A DNA stretch of 64,000 nt. It comes from CBDBCU01 sp965203435. GTDB taxonomy: Bacteria; Chloroflexota; Dehalococcoidia; Lucifugimonadales; UBA3495. This document shows positions 25,303 through 34,592 of this stretch, in pieces. A program made the translations under genes and the position numbers. Location of the stretch: NCBI GenBank assembly GCA_965203435.1, contig CBDBCU010000002.1, positions 248,001 to 312,000 of the forward strand. Reading direction: 5' to 3'. Within the stretch, counting starts at the first letter, position 1. Each line of letters opens with the position of its first letter. Under the pieces are notes generated by a model. The model was not told where the DNA came from. It ran no database searches and saw nothing but the letters and a program-made list of their open reading frames with translations.

Positions 25303-25947
25303 ATGTCGGTCAACATATATGTCGACGGTTTCAACCTCTACTATGGCTCCCTGCAGGGTACGCCTTACAAGTGGTTGAACCTGGCGGCTATGGGCCAACT
25401 GTTGCTACCGGACCAGGAGATTAACCGGATCCGGTATTTCACCGCCCCGGTCTTGTCTTTTCCCCACGACCATCAGATCCGCGACCGGCAAGGGAATTAC
25501 CTCCGGGCCTTGCGTACCATTCCCAACCTGACCATCCACTACGGGCGGTTTTCCTCACACCCGACTACCGCCCCACGCTACCCCTTGGTCTATTCCGATC
25601 CGGCGGGGCCGCCGGAGATGGTGTCTGTTCTGAAAACCGAGGAAAAGCGTTCCGATGTGAACCTGGCTACCCTGCTGCTGGTGGACTGCTTCGACAACGA
25701 TTTTGACGCGGCGGCAGTTATCACCAACGACTCCGACTTGGACCTGCCCATTGAGTAGGTGGTTTCCCGGTTTGGCAAGGCGGTCGGCGTCATCAACCCG
25801 CATACCCGGTCCCGCATCAGCCGGGAATTGATTCGGGCCGCCAGTTGGCATTATCGGCAAATCAACCGGAGCGTCCTGGCCCGCAGCCAGTTTCCGGCAA
25901 CTATGAGGGACGCGCAAGGGGAGTTCCGCAAGCCGGCCCGGTGGTAG
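25303..25947 (+). pseudogene. NYN-domain (PIN-like) RNase gene interrupted by an amber codon
   Basis: ATG 25303 follows GGGGGGAG. The frame is open for 215 codons except for TAG at 25756-25758. NIYVDGFNLYYGSL (residues 4-17) and EEKRSDVNLATLLLVDCF plus AAVITNDSDLDLPIE carry the conserved acidic residues of NYN nucleases. After the amber codon the family sequence resumes exactly in frame (VVSRFGKAVGVINPHT, ending FRKPARW). NYN proteins are PIN-fold RNases or RNA processors. The amber leaves a 151-residue product lacking the last strands. TAG ends many intact genes here, so read-through is unlikely without evidence. Confidence 0.75.
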
Positions 25948-26008
25948 CCCCGCCGGGGCGGGAAAGACGGTAAAAGCAGCCCGCCGGTATATGAAATAGC
26001 CGCCATCC

Positions 26009-28708
26009 CTACCGCCCTATCGCCCATTCCGCCGCCCACAGTTCCCCTTGGCCGGGGATATGCTGGCCGGTGCGGATTTCCTTGATGGGGTAATCGGGCA
26101 AAGGAACGGATGCCAAGCACTTGCCGTCAAAGGAGCCGCCCCAACGGTCAAAGGCAAAATCCAAGTTGGCAAAGCCGGCGGCCTGCCTTTCCGCCGGCAA
26201 ATCGGCTACATCCTGCGGGAGGATATGCAGGAAAAAGCCGGCCGCTATATCCGCCGCCGCGCAGGTTTCCCGCAAGTAAAGCAGCTGATGGTCCTGGATA
26301 TACAGGTCAAAGGCGGCTTGGGCGGCCGGCGGCCGGGCGGACAAGGCGGCGTAGGCGGCCCGCAGGGGTTCCGGGTCATCCGGGGGATATAAGGCGACTT
26401 CCCAGCGGCCCTCCTGCCCGGTGTGAATGGCGGCGATGGGATATTCGGGCAAAGTAACTATCGCCACGCAATCGCCGCCGGGCCGGCCGCCGTAATGGGG
26501 CATATAGAAATCCTGAATGGCATAACCGGCCGGCTGGATATTGACATAGGGCGGCAAATCGGCCGCCGGCGCCGGGTAGATATGCAGGACTACCAGGGTT
26601 TGGTACTCCACTTCGGAACAGTCGGCTTTGGCGTAGAGCAGCCGCTGCCGACCGCCGGCATCCGGCTCCAGAAAAACGGCAAATTCCCCCGGCCGGACCG
26701 ATTGGCGACTTTGCCGCCGCGCCGCGGCGATGCGCTCCCGCAGCCCGGGCTGGGAAAGGCTGTATAGTGACTCCCACCGATATTCTCCGGATGCTTGGTC
26801 CTGGCCGATAATCAAATCGCCTTGGGCGTAGGCCGGCAGTTGAATAACCGCCAGGCAAGTATCAGCCCACCGCACCCCGTAGCTGCGGAGGAAAGTCGCA
26901 AAGCCGGTGCGCCCCTCCGGGTTTGGCCGGAAAATCTTGACTAATACCCGCCGCGCCCGGTCGCCCGGCGGGCAGTTTTCCCGGACAAAGGTCAAGGTAC
27001 GGCCCTGCAAATAAACATCGTAAGCGGCCCGGATGATGGGCTCTCCGGCTACTGCCTGCCGATAAATTTCCTGGTAAGTTGCCAACGCCGCCGCTGTCAT
27101 CCGGGAATCCCGTAGCGGTTTCACGGCCAGGTAAGTATTGTTGTAAATCCGCCCCACCGGCAGCCCGTTAAAGGCCAAATCCTGATGGCCGTCGTCCTGA
27201 ACGCGAAACAGGGCATAATCCGCCGCGGCAAAATCCTGTTCCTCCCGAAAACCCGTCCCGGCGGCATCTAGTAGCCAAGAGCTGCGGACACCACGCACGG
27301 CCAGGGTTTCGCCGGGATGGAGTTCCCGCAGATATTCCAGGGCCGGCTCCAGCGGCGCCTTGCGCGCATTAGCGGAAGTCATCCGGTACTGCGTCCGCAG
27401 ATATTCCGGAGTAGTCCGATCCCCTAGGAAGTTGAAATAAACATCCTGCAACGGGTGGATTTGCGCCATCGAGAGGGCAATCAGGGCCAAGCCGATGCCC
27501 GCCAGGCCATAGACGCCGGTACGGATGGCCCGGCCGGCCCGGGCGGAAATCAGCCAATGCAAGCCGCCGGCCGCCAGCAGGCCAAAGGGGGCGGCGAGGA
27601 AATAGAAATGCCGCCAATCCTGATGCTGATTGGAACCCAGCAGGGCCGCCGCCGCCGGCGGCAGCAGGAAACAAGCCAGCAATAGCGCCGGAAAGCGCCG
27701 CCGGGTATTGCCTAGTGCCGCTCCGGGCCGGCGCAGAACGGCCGCAATCGTAGCGACCGCGCCGACTAGGCCCAGCAGCAGCAACAACGGCGGCGTGGTG
27801 ATGGCAAACCAAACGGCGGTGTAATGCGGCGGCAGTTCTTTGGAAAACAGCAGGTTTCCCTGAAACAACTGCAACGCCACCGCCGGATGGTCAATCGTCA
27901 GGGCCAGGCTTTCCGCCAGATAGCCAACGGGGTTAGTCCAAGCGTAGGGGGTTACGGCGTACAAAGTCAGCCCGGCGGCCAAGGCGAATAGCCCGGCGGT
28001 CAACAGGATTCGTTTCCGTTCCGGCCCGGATCCGGCATAAAACCAATCCAACCCCCGCATTGCCAGCGGCGCCGCAAAAAGCATTATTCCCATAATCCGC
28101 AGGTTGGTCAGCAAGCCCACCGCCGCGCCCAGCAGCAGGAAAGCGCCAAGTGTATCCTTGCGGAAAGCCCGTTCCAGCAGATAGAGGGCAATCATCAGCA
28201 TACTGAGAAAAACCGGGTCTTTGGAATTAAAAAAGGAGTGGGCGTAGAGGCGGGGATGCAGCAGGAAAATCAGCAGGGCCAGGATGGCGATAAGCCGGTT
28301 GCCGAACAGCCGATAAGCCAGCCGGTAGCAGAAATAGCCGCCGACAATAAAGAACAGGTGGGTCAGGAGGGCGCGGAGGCGGTGGATGTCGTGGTCGTTG
28401 GTCAAGCCCAGAGCTTGCTGCGCCAGCAGTAGCGGCAGCTCAAAAGCCACGCCATAAACCCGGTCGCTGTAAAGGGGCAGCCCCTGGGCTACGCTGTCGG
28501 CCTGGCCCCGGAGGTAGTTCCAATTGGCTTGGGCAATGCGCCGCTGATTCTTTTCATCCGGGTCGATGCCGTAATCCCCGGTCAGGGCCAAGCCCAGCAG
28601 CAGAAAGAGGGCGCAAACCAGCAAACCGCTGCGGGCGGTAAGGAAGTTCAGCGCCGCCCGGATGCGGCCGGAATGGTGCGGGGGCAAGTAGCGCAGCGGC
28701 GGGAACAT
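26009..28708 (-). CDS. Large polytopic membrane protein, glycosyltransferase 39-like, with C-terminal repeat domains
   Basis: 899 residues from ATG 28708. The N-terminal ~480 residues contain about ten membrane helices. DYGIDPDEKNQRRIAQANW in the first external loop supplies the Asp-Asp/Glu typical of GT-C enzymes (PMT/ArnT). FNSKDPVFLSMLM and TNLRIMGIMLFAAPLA fit the later loops. Residues ~560-899 are three divergent copies of the ~110-residue unit also found in the SGNH-like protein at 10.6-12.9 kb (LYLRETCAAAD, GGSFDGKCLASVPLPDYPI). Probable lipid-linked sugar transfer at the envelope; the shared domain suggests a common partner. Confidence 0.7.
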   Translation of the reverse strand: MFPPLRYLPPHHSGRIRAALNFLTARSGLLVCALFLLLGLALTGDYGIDPDEKNQRRIAQANWNYLRGQADSVAQGLPLYSDRVYGVAFELPLLLAQQALGLTNDHDIHRLRALLTHLFFIVGGYFCYRLAYRLFGNRLIAILALLIFLLHPRLYAHSFFNSKDPVFLSMLMIALYLLERAFRKDTLGAFLLLGAAVGLLTNLRIMGIMLFAAPLAMRGLDWFYAGSGPERKRILLTAGLFALAAGLTLYAVTPYAWTNPVGYLAESLALTIDHPAVALQLFQGNLLFSKELPPHYTAVWFAITTPPLLLLLGLVGAVATIAAVLRRPGAALGNTRRRFPALLLACFLLPPAAAALLGSNQHQDWRHFYFLAAPFGLLAAGGLHWLISARAGRAIRTGVYGLAGIGLALIALSMAQIHPLQDVYFNFLGDRTTPEYLRTQYRMTSANARKAPLEPALEYLRELHPGETLAVRGVRSSWLLDAAGTGFREEQDFAAADYALFRVQDDGHQDLAFNGLPVGRIYNNTYLAVKPLRDSRMTAAALATYQEIYRQAVAGEPIIRAAYDVYLQGRTLTFVRENCPPGDRARRVLVKIFRPNPEGRTGFATFLRSYGVRWADTCLAVIQLPAYAQGDLIIGQDQASGEYRWESLYSLSQPGLRERIAAARRQSRQSVRPGEFAVFLEPDAGGRQRLLYAKADCSEVEYQTLVVLHIYPAPAADLPPYVNIQPAGYAIQDFYMPHYGGRPGGDCVAIVTLPEYPIAAIHTGQEGRWEVALYPPDDPEPLRAAYAALSARPPAAQAAFDLYIQDHQLLYLRETCAAADIAAGFFLHILPQDVADLPAERQAAGFANLDFAFDRWGGSFDGKCLASVPLPDYPIKEIRTGQHIPGQGELWAAEWAIGR

Positions 28709-28751
28709 AGGGCCGATTATAGCATTTGCAGCCTGAGCCTTATCAGACCGC

Positions 28752-29210
28752 CTACACCAAGTACGACACTTCCAGGGGGATCTCAAACAGCGGCTGCCAA
28801 CCGCCGGCTGCGTCGGCCGCTTCGATGCTGAAATGGTAAGTGCCTTGCTTATAGTAAGGCACGACCGGAAAGCGTATTCTAACGCGGTGCTGCTGAGCAG
28901 CGGTCAGGTCAACCGCGAACTCGGGCGCCGGCTCCGGAAGTCTTGCCCCCGGGGTATCCGCAGGGAAGTGCATCCGGATGCGGCCTTTCCCCTGCTCGCC
29001 GGCCTCCGGATCCGAACGGGCGAACAGGATGAACAAATCGCAGTTCACCGGAGCCGCCGGCAGGGCCGATTCCTCGGCAATCGCAGCGAGGGGTTCCGGC
29101 ACGCGAATCCCTTCCAGAATGTTGAGCAGGGAAATCCGATTGGTTTCCTGGTCAACCACGGAACTTTCGCAAAGGATGGCCCAAAGGACTTTCAAGATAC
29201 CGCTCCGCAA
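28752..29210 (-). CDS. Conserved hypothetical protein, third gene of a compact operon
   Basis: 152 residues. ILKVLWAILCESSVVDQETN then LLNILEGIRVP at the start, and QHRVRIRFPVVPYYKQGTYH near the end, give an alternating beta pattern. The opening resembles small proteins of the DUF6941 type, but I am not certain. No catalytic motif is visible. It overlaps the end of the gene before it by 19 bases. It may bind or regulate the peptidase-like protein encoded first in the operon. Confidence 0.6.
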   Translation of the reverse strand: MRSGILKVLWAILCESSVVDQETNRISLLNILEGIRVPEPLAAIAEESALPAAPVNCDLFILFARSDPEAGEQGKGRIRMHFPADTPGARLPEPAPEFAVDLTAAQQHRVRIRFPVVPYYKQGTYHFSIEAADAAGGWQPLFEIPLEVSYLV

Positions 29211-29707
29211 GGGTATTCGCCGGTGGAGGAGGGCGCGCCCTCGACCGTCGCCGGGATAATTTTAACCTTTTCCGCCACCGGCAGCATCCGGATCGGCGCG
29301 GCCGCGGTTTCCGCCCCGGCCCAGGCGTTGGTACCGGCCGCTACCGGCGGCCCCATAATCCGCTGCGCCAGTTTCCGGGCGTACCAGCATTGGGGGGCGC
29401 GGGCAACATAATGGGCGGCTACCGGCCCGGCGTCCGGCGCGGCATGATAGGTCAGCCACAGCAAAACCGCCAAAGGCGTGTCATTGGGGTTTTCATAGCG
29501 CCAGTCGATCTCCTGGCCGGCCAGATCATGGATCCGATCCAGCGTCGACTCCTGCAACTCTCCGGAATCCTTTACCTGCCGGTACAGATCCAGTACCACC
29601 GGGTCTTGGGCAACTTCCCGAAAGAAGGCTTTTGCGCTGCTGACCACGTTCAGCCGCGCTGCGAACTGAGGGCTCTCGATTTCGGTCAGGGCCGCTTGCC
29701 AGTTCAT
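29192..29707 (-). CDS. Hypothetical helical protein, second gene of a compact operon
   Basis: 171 residues, not recognised. The N-terminal ~130 residues are helical (FAARLNVVSSAKAFFREVAQ, LAVLLWLTYHAA) with Trp and Tyr at regular intervals. The tail is Ala/Pro-rich. ATG 29707 overlaps the stop of the peptidase-like gene (ATGA), so translation is coupled. No transmembrane helix or signal peptide is seen. Confidence 0.65.
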   Translation of the reverse strand: MNWQAALTEIESPQFAARLNVVSSAKAFFREVAQDPVVLDLYRQVKDSGELQESTLDRIHDLAGQEIDWRYENPNDTPLAVLLWLTYHAAPDAGPVAAHYVARAPQCWYARKLAQRIMGPPVAAGTNAWAGAETAAAPIRMLPVAEKVKIIPATVEGAPSSTGEYPCGAVS

Positions 29708-30240
29708 ATCCGCTCCGTCCAGTATCCGCTGAAATGCCCCAGCGCCGGGCTAAGGTCATCAACGCGATGAAAGTATTCACCAGTGGATCCCCACTGGCTC
29801 AGCACTTGCACTTCCCAAGTTCCTTCGCGCAGGTTAGGCTTTACCTCGGCAACCAAACCCACATGGGAAACTGCGCCGGCGCTACTGCGATACACGACCA
29901 CATCGCCGGGTTGAAGTTCCCGCTCGTCGCTTACCCGGCTATAGCCATCGTCCGCCAGAATCATTCCCAACCAATCGGGATCAATCCATACCCGGCGGTT
30001 GGCGAACACCATCCCCATGCAGTTGTAAGCGCTGCTGAGCGAGCGCAAACGGACCGCCGGGTGCTGCTGGCGCACTTGCTCCCGGGCAGCGTCCTTGATA
30101 CTCCGGGACAGTTCATCCCTTTGTTCGTTGGGAATCTGCCGGCCCTTCTTGGTGGCTAAAGGCAGATTTATGCGATTGCCTTGTTCGTTAAGCAAAACCA
30201 TCGGCGGGATTATAATGGATCCGGGCGATAGTTGCAACAC
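29704..30240 (-). CDS. NlpC/CHAP-like cysteine peptidase or amidase
   Basis: 178 residues as drawn; ATG 30201 (MVLLNEQGNR) is the more likely start, giving 165. SSAYNCMGMVFANRRVWID has a Cys at the start of a helix, and GDVVVYRSSAGAVSHVGLVAEV supplies the His strand, followed by QVLSQWGSTGEYFHRVDDL. That Cys...His order and spacing suit a papain-fold peptidase or amidase of the NlpC/P60-CHAP kind. It leads a three-gene overlapping operon with two unknown partners. An effector with partner or immunity proteins is conceivable but unproven. Confidence 0.55.
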   Translation of the reverse strand: MLQLSPGSIIIPPMVLLNEQGNRINLPLATKKGRQIPNEQRDELSRSIKDAAREQVRQQHPAVRLRSLSSAYNCMGMVFANRRVWIDPDWLGMILADDGYSRVSDERELQPGDVVVYRSSAGAVSHVGLVAEVKPNLREGTWEVQVLSQWGSTGEYFHRVDDLSPALGHFSGYWTERI

Positions 30241-30243
30241 CCC

Positions 30244-31743
30244 CTAAATAAACCGCGCCCGTTCCCCGGCCGTGTCGCCATAGTCAATATAGACGGTGAT
30301 GACCTCGCTGAAAAAGTCGAACGCCTCTACCCCCTGCTCCCGCTGGCCGACTCCGGAGGCTTTCAGGCCGCCAAAGGGCAGATGCACCTCGCCGCCCAGG
30401 GTGGGGGCATTGACATGAACCATCCCGGCCGCCACCGTGTTGATGTAGCGGTAGGCCCGGGGCAAGTCCCGGGTATAAACCGAGGAGGACAATCCGAACT
30501 TGACGCTGTTGGCAAGGCGTACCGCATCCTCCAAATCGGCCGCCTTGAACACCGTCAGGGCCGGGCCAAAAATTTCCTCCTGGGCAATCCGCATATCCGG
30601 GGTTACATCAGTAAAAATGGTCGGCTCCACATAGTAGCCCTGGTCAAAATCGCCGCCGGTGGGCTGGCGGCCGCCATAGGCCAATTTAGCCCCCTCCTCC
30701 GTCCCCAAGCCAATGTAATGCAGCACCGTATCCAATTGGGACTGGCTGGACAGGGGGCTCAGGTCGGTATCGGGATCCATCCCGTCGCCGATTTTCAGCT
30801 GGCCGGTACGCGCCAGCAGGCCCTCCATAAAGGCGTCATAAATGCTTTCCTCGACGATGACCCGGCTGGTGGCGGTGCAGCGCTGGCCGCTGGAGCCGAA
30901 AGCCCCGGAAACAATGCCGGCCAGGGCCTTGTCCAAATCGGCGTCGGCCAGCAGGATGACGGCATTTTTGCCGCCCATTTCGCACTGCACCTTTTTCAGG
31001 CGCTGGGCGGCGGCGGCGTAAAGATTCGTCCCGATTTCCGTGGAGCCGGTAAAGGATATGCCGTCCACCGCATCGCTTTCCACCAGGGCTTGGCCTACGG
31101 AGCCGCCGGGGCCGGTAATCAGATTCAAGACGCCGGGCGGCAAGCCGGCCTCCTCGAAAACTTCGGTCAACTTGACGGCGCTCAACGGGGTTAGGGAGGC
31201 CGGCTTGAATACGATAGTGTTGCCGCAAATCAGGGCCGGGGCCATTTTCCAGGCGGGAATGGCGATGGGAAAGTTCCAGGGGGTGATGACCGCCACCACG
31301 CCCAGGGGCCGGCGGACGGTGTAGGCCACGGTGTCGGGCAATTCCGAGGGGGTGGTGTAGCCGAACAGCCGGCGGCCCTCGCCGGCGGCGTACTCAATGA
31401 TGTTCATCGCCCGGCGCACTTCGCCGCGGGCGTCGGCCAGCGGCTTGCCCTCCTCCTCGGTAATCGTCCGGGCCAGTTCCGCGCTGCGCCGTTCCATAAT
31501 CGCCAAAGCCCGGTACAAAACCTGCGCCCGGGCCGGAGCCGGCGTATTGGCCCAATCCGCCGCGGCCGCTTGGGCGGCGGCGGCCGCGGCCAAGGCGTCC
31601 TGCGGCGTCGAGGTCTGAAACTCCCCCAGGACGACCTCTTTGCGGGCCGGGTTGGTGATGGGATAGACGCGGCCGGATGCGGATTCGACCCATTGGCCGC
31701 CGATATAGTTGCGATAGATAGCTGCCGGCGCCGTCGTTGCCAT
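30244..31743 (-). CDS. NAD(P)-dependent aldehyde dehydrogenase
   Basis: 499 residues, full length. VITPWNFPIAIPAWKMAPAL and FTGSTEIGTNLY bind the cofactor. CEMGGKNAVILLADADLDKA contains the general-base Glu. SSGQRCTATSRVIV contains the catalytic Cys. The sequence is close in style to alpha-ketoglutarate-semialdehyde or succinate-semialdehyde dehydrogenases, but substrate cannot be fixed. The stop lies only 4 bases before the start region of the convergent-looking peptidase gene; both are on the minus strand, so read-through transcription is possible. Confidence 0.92.
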   Translation of the reverse strand: MATTAPAAIYRNYIGGQWVESASGRVYPITNPARKEVVLGEFQTSTPQDALAAAAAAQAAAADWANTPAPARAQVLYRALAIMERRSAELARTITEEEGKPLADARGEVRRAMNIIEYAAGEGRRLFGYTTPSELPDTVAYTVRRPLGVVAVITPWNFPIAIPAWKMAPALICGNTIVFKPASLTPLSAVKLTEVFEEAGLPPGVLNLITGPGGSVGQALVESDAVDGISFTGSTEIGTNLYAAAAQRLKKVQCEMGGKNAVILLADADLDKALAGIVSGAFGSSGQRCTATSRVIVEESIYDAFMEGLLARTGQLKIGDGMDPDTDLSPLSSQSQLDTVLHYIGLGTEEGAKLAYGGRQPTGGDFDQGYYVEPTIFTDVTPDMRIAQEEIFGPALTVFKAADLEDAVRLANSVKFGLSSSVYTRDLPRAYRYINTVAAGMVHVNAPTLGGEVHLPFGGLKASGVGQREQGVEAFDFFSEVITVYIDYGDTAGERARFI

Positions 31744-31954
31744 AAAGCCCTCTCCCCCTTTAGCCCGTTAAATAGTTTCAGCCCGTCCGCTAGTTACAGT
31801 TGCGCTGCCGGTTGCTGCGGCGGGAACCGGAGCCGGCCGATAAGTACCGGTCAATAAGGTAACACGGTTGCGGTTAAGGGGCAAGGGGCGGGTTTCCGCT
31901 GGTACCGGGCAATGGCCTGTAGCAACCGTCTTTCACGCGGCCGCCCCTTTCTAT

Positions 31955-32010
31955 CGCCCTTCCCGCTTACGCGGGAAGGGCGATAGAAAGGGGTCGGGAA
32001 GGACGATAGA
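31955..32010. repeat. Palindromic repeat, compact variant
   Basis: CCCTTCCCGCTTACGCGGGAAGGG-type palindrome followed by a duplicated CGATAGAAAGGGG segment, within the 31744-32065 gap. No gene is visible in this gap. Confidence 0.7.
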
Positions 32011-32065
32011 AAGGGGCGGCCGGGAATAACTTGCCAACTCCCCAAAAACCCAATTCCCTTGATTG

Positions 32066-32094
32066 TTGACTATATTGCCGCCGGGGGTTACAAT
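32066..32094 (+). promoter_or_regulatory. Sigma-70-type promoter of the NYN-OST-HTH gene
   Basis: TTGACT (32066-32071), 17-base spacer, TACAAT (32089-32094). It excludes start codons upstream of ~32100 and favours TTG 32134 or a start just after it. Confidence 0.65.
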
Positions 32095-32133
32095 TTAGCC
32101 AACGGCCGCCGGCCCAATAGGGCGGCCCAGGAG

Positions 32134-33843
32134 TTGGAGCTTATTGTAACCGCAAATGGCGCCCCCCAATATGGCGACGACGTCGCCCTGTTCATCGACT
32201 GGGAAAACTTCAAGATCAGCCTGGCCAGCGGCAGCCGCGCGCCCAATGTGACCGCCCTCAAAGAGGAGGTTTCCCATCACGGCCGGGTCGTGGTCGCCAA
32301 GGCTTACGCCGACTGGGTCACCCGCTCGCCGGAACTGCGCGGAGCCAGCCAGTTCATCAACGACCCGCCGGCTCTCTACGCCGCCGGCATCGAGCCGGTC
32401 TATGTTCCCACCCGCCTGCCGGTCAGCGGCCTGTCCAGCAACACCCGCACCTTTCGGGTGAAAAACAGCGTGGATGTCAAGATGACCGCCGACTGCATCG
32501 AGTGCGCCCATACCTACCCCAACATCGGCACCTATGTGCTGGTTTCCGGCGACTCCGACTTCATCCATGTCATCAATTCCCTGCGGGCCATTGGCAAGCG
32601 GGTCATCATCATCGGCGTTTCCTGGAGTACCTCCCGCCGGCTGGCCGACCAGGTGGACGGGCTGATTCTCTACGACAGCGATGTGGATCCGGAGACGCCG
32701 CCGGAACCGGTGGCGGCGCCGCCGGCCGCGGCCGGCCGCCCGGCGGCCCGCGGCGGCGTCACCCGCCAGCAGCAGTTGGCCGAAGTCATCCGGGTTATTG
32801 AGGATATTGTCCGCGCCGAGCGACAGGCCGGCCGGATGCCCCTGCTGACTTCCCTGAAACAGCGGGTAATGCGCCGCATCCCCGGCTTTGACGAAAAGAA
32901 ACTCGGCTTTTCCGGGTTCAAGAAACTGATGCTCCACGCCGCCGACGCCGGCAACATCCAACTGGTAACGCACGGCCTGGTGGATTGGGTGCTGATGGCC
33001 GATGAAACGCCGCCGGAGGAGGAACGCAGCAACGACAGCCCGGTGCAATCGGTGGCCGCCGATGAGGAAGTAGTCCCCGGCGCCGACGGGGAAACGCCGG
33101 CGGCGGCTGAGGAAACCGATGGCGGCGCGGCGGATGATGCCGATGCGGATGCCGCGGCCGCCGGGGCGGCGGCCACCGCGGCCGCGGATTTTGAGCCGCC
33201 CCCCCTGGCTCCGGAATTGGAACAGGCCCTGGCCGAAACCCTGGCGGCGCTGGATCTGCCGGCCGGCCCCGGCGATGGGCGGGATGGCCGCCGGGTGATG
33301 GATGTGGTGATAATGGCCGATACCCTGGAACATCGGGAGGGGGTCAGCCATGTGGCCTTTCGTTTCCTGATTGGGCAAATCGCCGGGGCCCTGCGCGAGG
33401 GTTTGGAAGCGGAACACCCGGAGATTGTCCACCGCTGGGGCGGCGGCGTCTTTTCCCGCAACTATGTGGACGGCTTGGTGCGGGGGCTGCGGAGCGGCGG
33501 CCTGTTCCTGCAAGGCTCTTACGCCGACCGGGACGAGGAAACCGGCCGCGCCCGCCGCCGCCGCACCTTTAACCTGAACCACGACCATCCCCTGGTGCAG
33601 CGCATCCTGGAAAGCCAGTGGCACGCCCCGGCCGCCGCCGGGGATGGGGAGGACGCCCCGGCCGCCAGCGCCCCGCCGCCGGAAACCCCGGCCCCGGCAA
33701 TGGACTCTGACGCCGCCGCCGACCCGGCCCCGGAAAACGCCGCCGCCACAACGGCAGATGACGCCGCATCCGACGCGGACGCCGCCCGGGAACCGGCCCC
33801 GGTATCGGCGGTGAACCGGGTAATGCGGCTGTTCCGGGGGTAA
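32134..33843 (+). CDS. NYN-domain RNase with LOTUS/OST-HTH domains
   Basis: About 569 residues if TTG 32134 is the start; no in-frame ATG precedes DDVALFIDWENFKISL. That motif and VLVSGDSDFIHVINSL carry the NYN/PIN catalytic Asp residues. Two OST-HTH-like modules follow: residues ~220-300 (LAEVIRVIEDIVRAER, FDEKKLGFSGFKKLMLHAAD) and ~405-500 (HVAFRFLIGQIAGALREGLE, GLVRGLRSGGLFLQG). They are joined and tailed by Ala/Glu/Asp-rich linkers. This architecture is known in bacteria and in animal Limkain-b1-type proteins and implies RNA binding and cleavage. Confidence 0.85.
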   Translation: MELIVTANGAPQYGDDVALFIDWENFKISLASGSRAPNVTALKEEVSHHGRVVVAKAYADWVTRSPELRGASQFINDPPALYAAGIEPVYVPTRLPVSGLSSNTRTFRVKNSVDVKMTADCIECAHTYPNIGTYVLVSGDSDFIHVINSLRAIGKRVIIIGVSWSTSRRLADQVDGLILYDSDVDPETPPEPVAAPPAAAGRPAARGGVTRQQQLAEVIRVIEDIVRAERQAGRMPLLTSLKQRVMRRIPGFDEKKLGFSGFKKLMLHAADAGNIQLVTHGLVDWVLMADETPPEEERSNDSPVQSVAADEEVVPGADGETPAAAEETDGGAADDADADAAAAGAAATAAADFEPPPLAPELEQALAETLAALDLPAGPGDGRDGRRVMDVVIMADTLEHREGVSHVAFRFLIGQIAGALREGLEAEHPEIVHRWGGGVFSRNYVDGLVRGLRSGGLFLQGSYADRDEETGRARRRRTFNLNHDHPLVQRILESQWHAPAAAGDGEDAPAASAPPPETPAPAMDSDAAADPAPENAAATTADDAASDADAAREPAPVSAVNRVMRLFRG

Positions 33844-33968
33844 GCCAAAGGCAACAAATCAGTCCCGGGGCGGCCTACATCATCCGCTCATCCTGAACTG
33901 GTTGCCGGATGAACCCGGCCGCCCCGGCGCTACATAAAACCGCCCATCCATAACCGGGAGGAATGGCT

Positions 33969-34232
33969 ATGGCTGAGGGAAAGCCGGAGCAGCAGGAAAG
34001 CATCGCTCCCCCGGAAAACGGGGCCGAACCGGATTACACCGGGCTGGAGGAGTATATCGTTCCCGCTCCCCACCCCAACAGTCCCCTCAACCGCGCGCGC
34101 CAAGAGATGGAGCGGGTGCCCGCGGAGACGGAAAAGTTGTCGGTGGAGGAATCCTTGAAACTAGTGGCCGGGATACCTCCTTCGGATCACGATTCCACTC
34201 CGATGATTCGGAGGATGCGGGATGCCCGCTAG
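33969..34232 (+). CDS. Orphan antitoxin-like protein, upstream duplicate
   Basis: 87 residues. It is a near copy of the antitoxin at 34329: both share PPENGAEPDYTGLEEYI and the C-terminal LSVEESLKL-AGIPPSDHDS then TPMIRRMRDAR. GGGAGGA lies 8 bases before ATG 33969, so this start is better than the ATG six bases earlier. The stop region reads ATGCCCGCTAGGGTG, the same as the start of vapC in the second copy, but that frame stops after eight codons, so the toxin part is missing here. Confidence 0.7.
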   Translation: MAEGKPEQQESIAPPENGAEPDYTGLEEYIVPAPHPNSPLNRARQEMERVPAETEKLSVEESLKLVAGIPPSDHDSTPMIRRMRDAR

Positions 34233-34328
34233 GGTGGGGGATGGCTAAATGGGACGCTGACCGCGCGGCCAACAATGGCGTTACGGCAAGGCGGTTTAAC
34301 CGCTAATCTACAACCGGGAGGAATGGCT

Positions 34329-34592
34329 ATGATTGAGGAAATGCCGGAACAGCAAGAGAGCATCACGCCCCCGGAAAACGGGGCCGAACCCGACTACACC
34401 GGGTTGGAGGAGTATATCATTTACCCTCCTCATCCCGACCAGCCCCCGCGGTGGGAAGCCCCCGGCGTTACGCCGGTTCCTCAGGAGCCGGGGAAGTTGT
34501 CGGTGGAGGAGTCCTTGAAACTATTGGCCGGGATACCCCCTTCGGATCACGATTCCACCCCGATGATTCGGAGGATGCGGGATGCCCGCTAG
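34329..34592 (+). CDS. Antitoxin of a VapBC-type module
   Basis: 87 residues, ATG 34329 with GGGAGGA eight bases upstream. The 3' end overlaps the PIN toxin start by 11 bases, the standard antitoxin-toxin layout. The C-terminal LSVEESLKLLAGIPPSDHDS probably wraps the toxin. No AbrB, RHH or HTH DNA-binding motif is recognisable, which is unusual for a VapB. The Pro/Glu-rich N-terminal half looks disordered. Confidence 0.7.
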   Translation: MIEEMPEQQESITPPENGAEPDYTGLEEYIIYPPHPDQPPRWEAPGVTPVPQEPGKLSVEESLKLLAGIPPSDHDSTPMIRRMRDAR

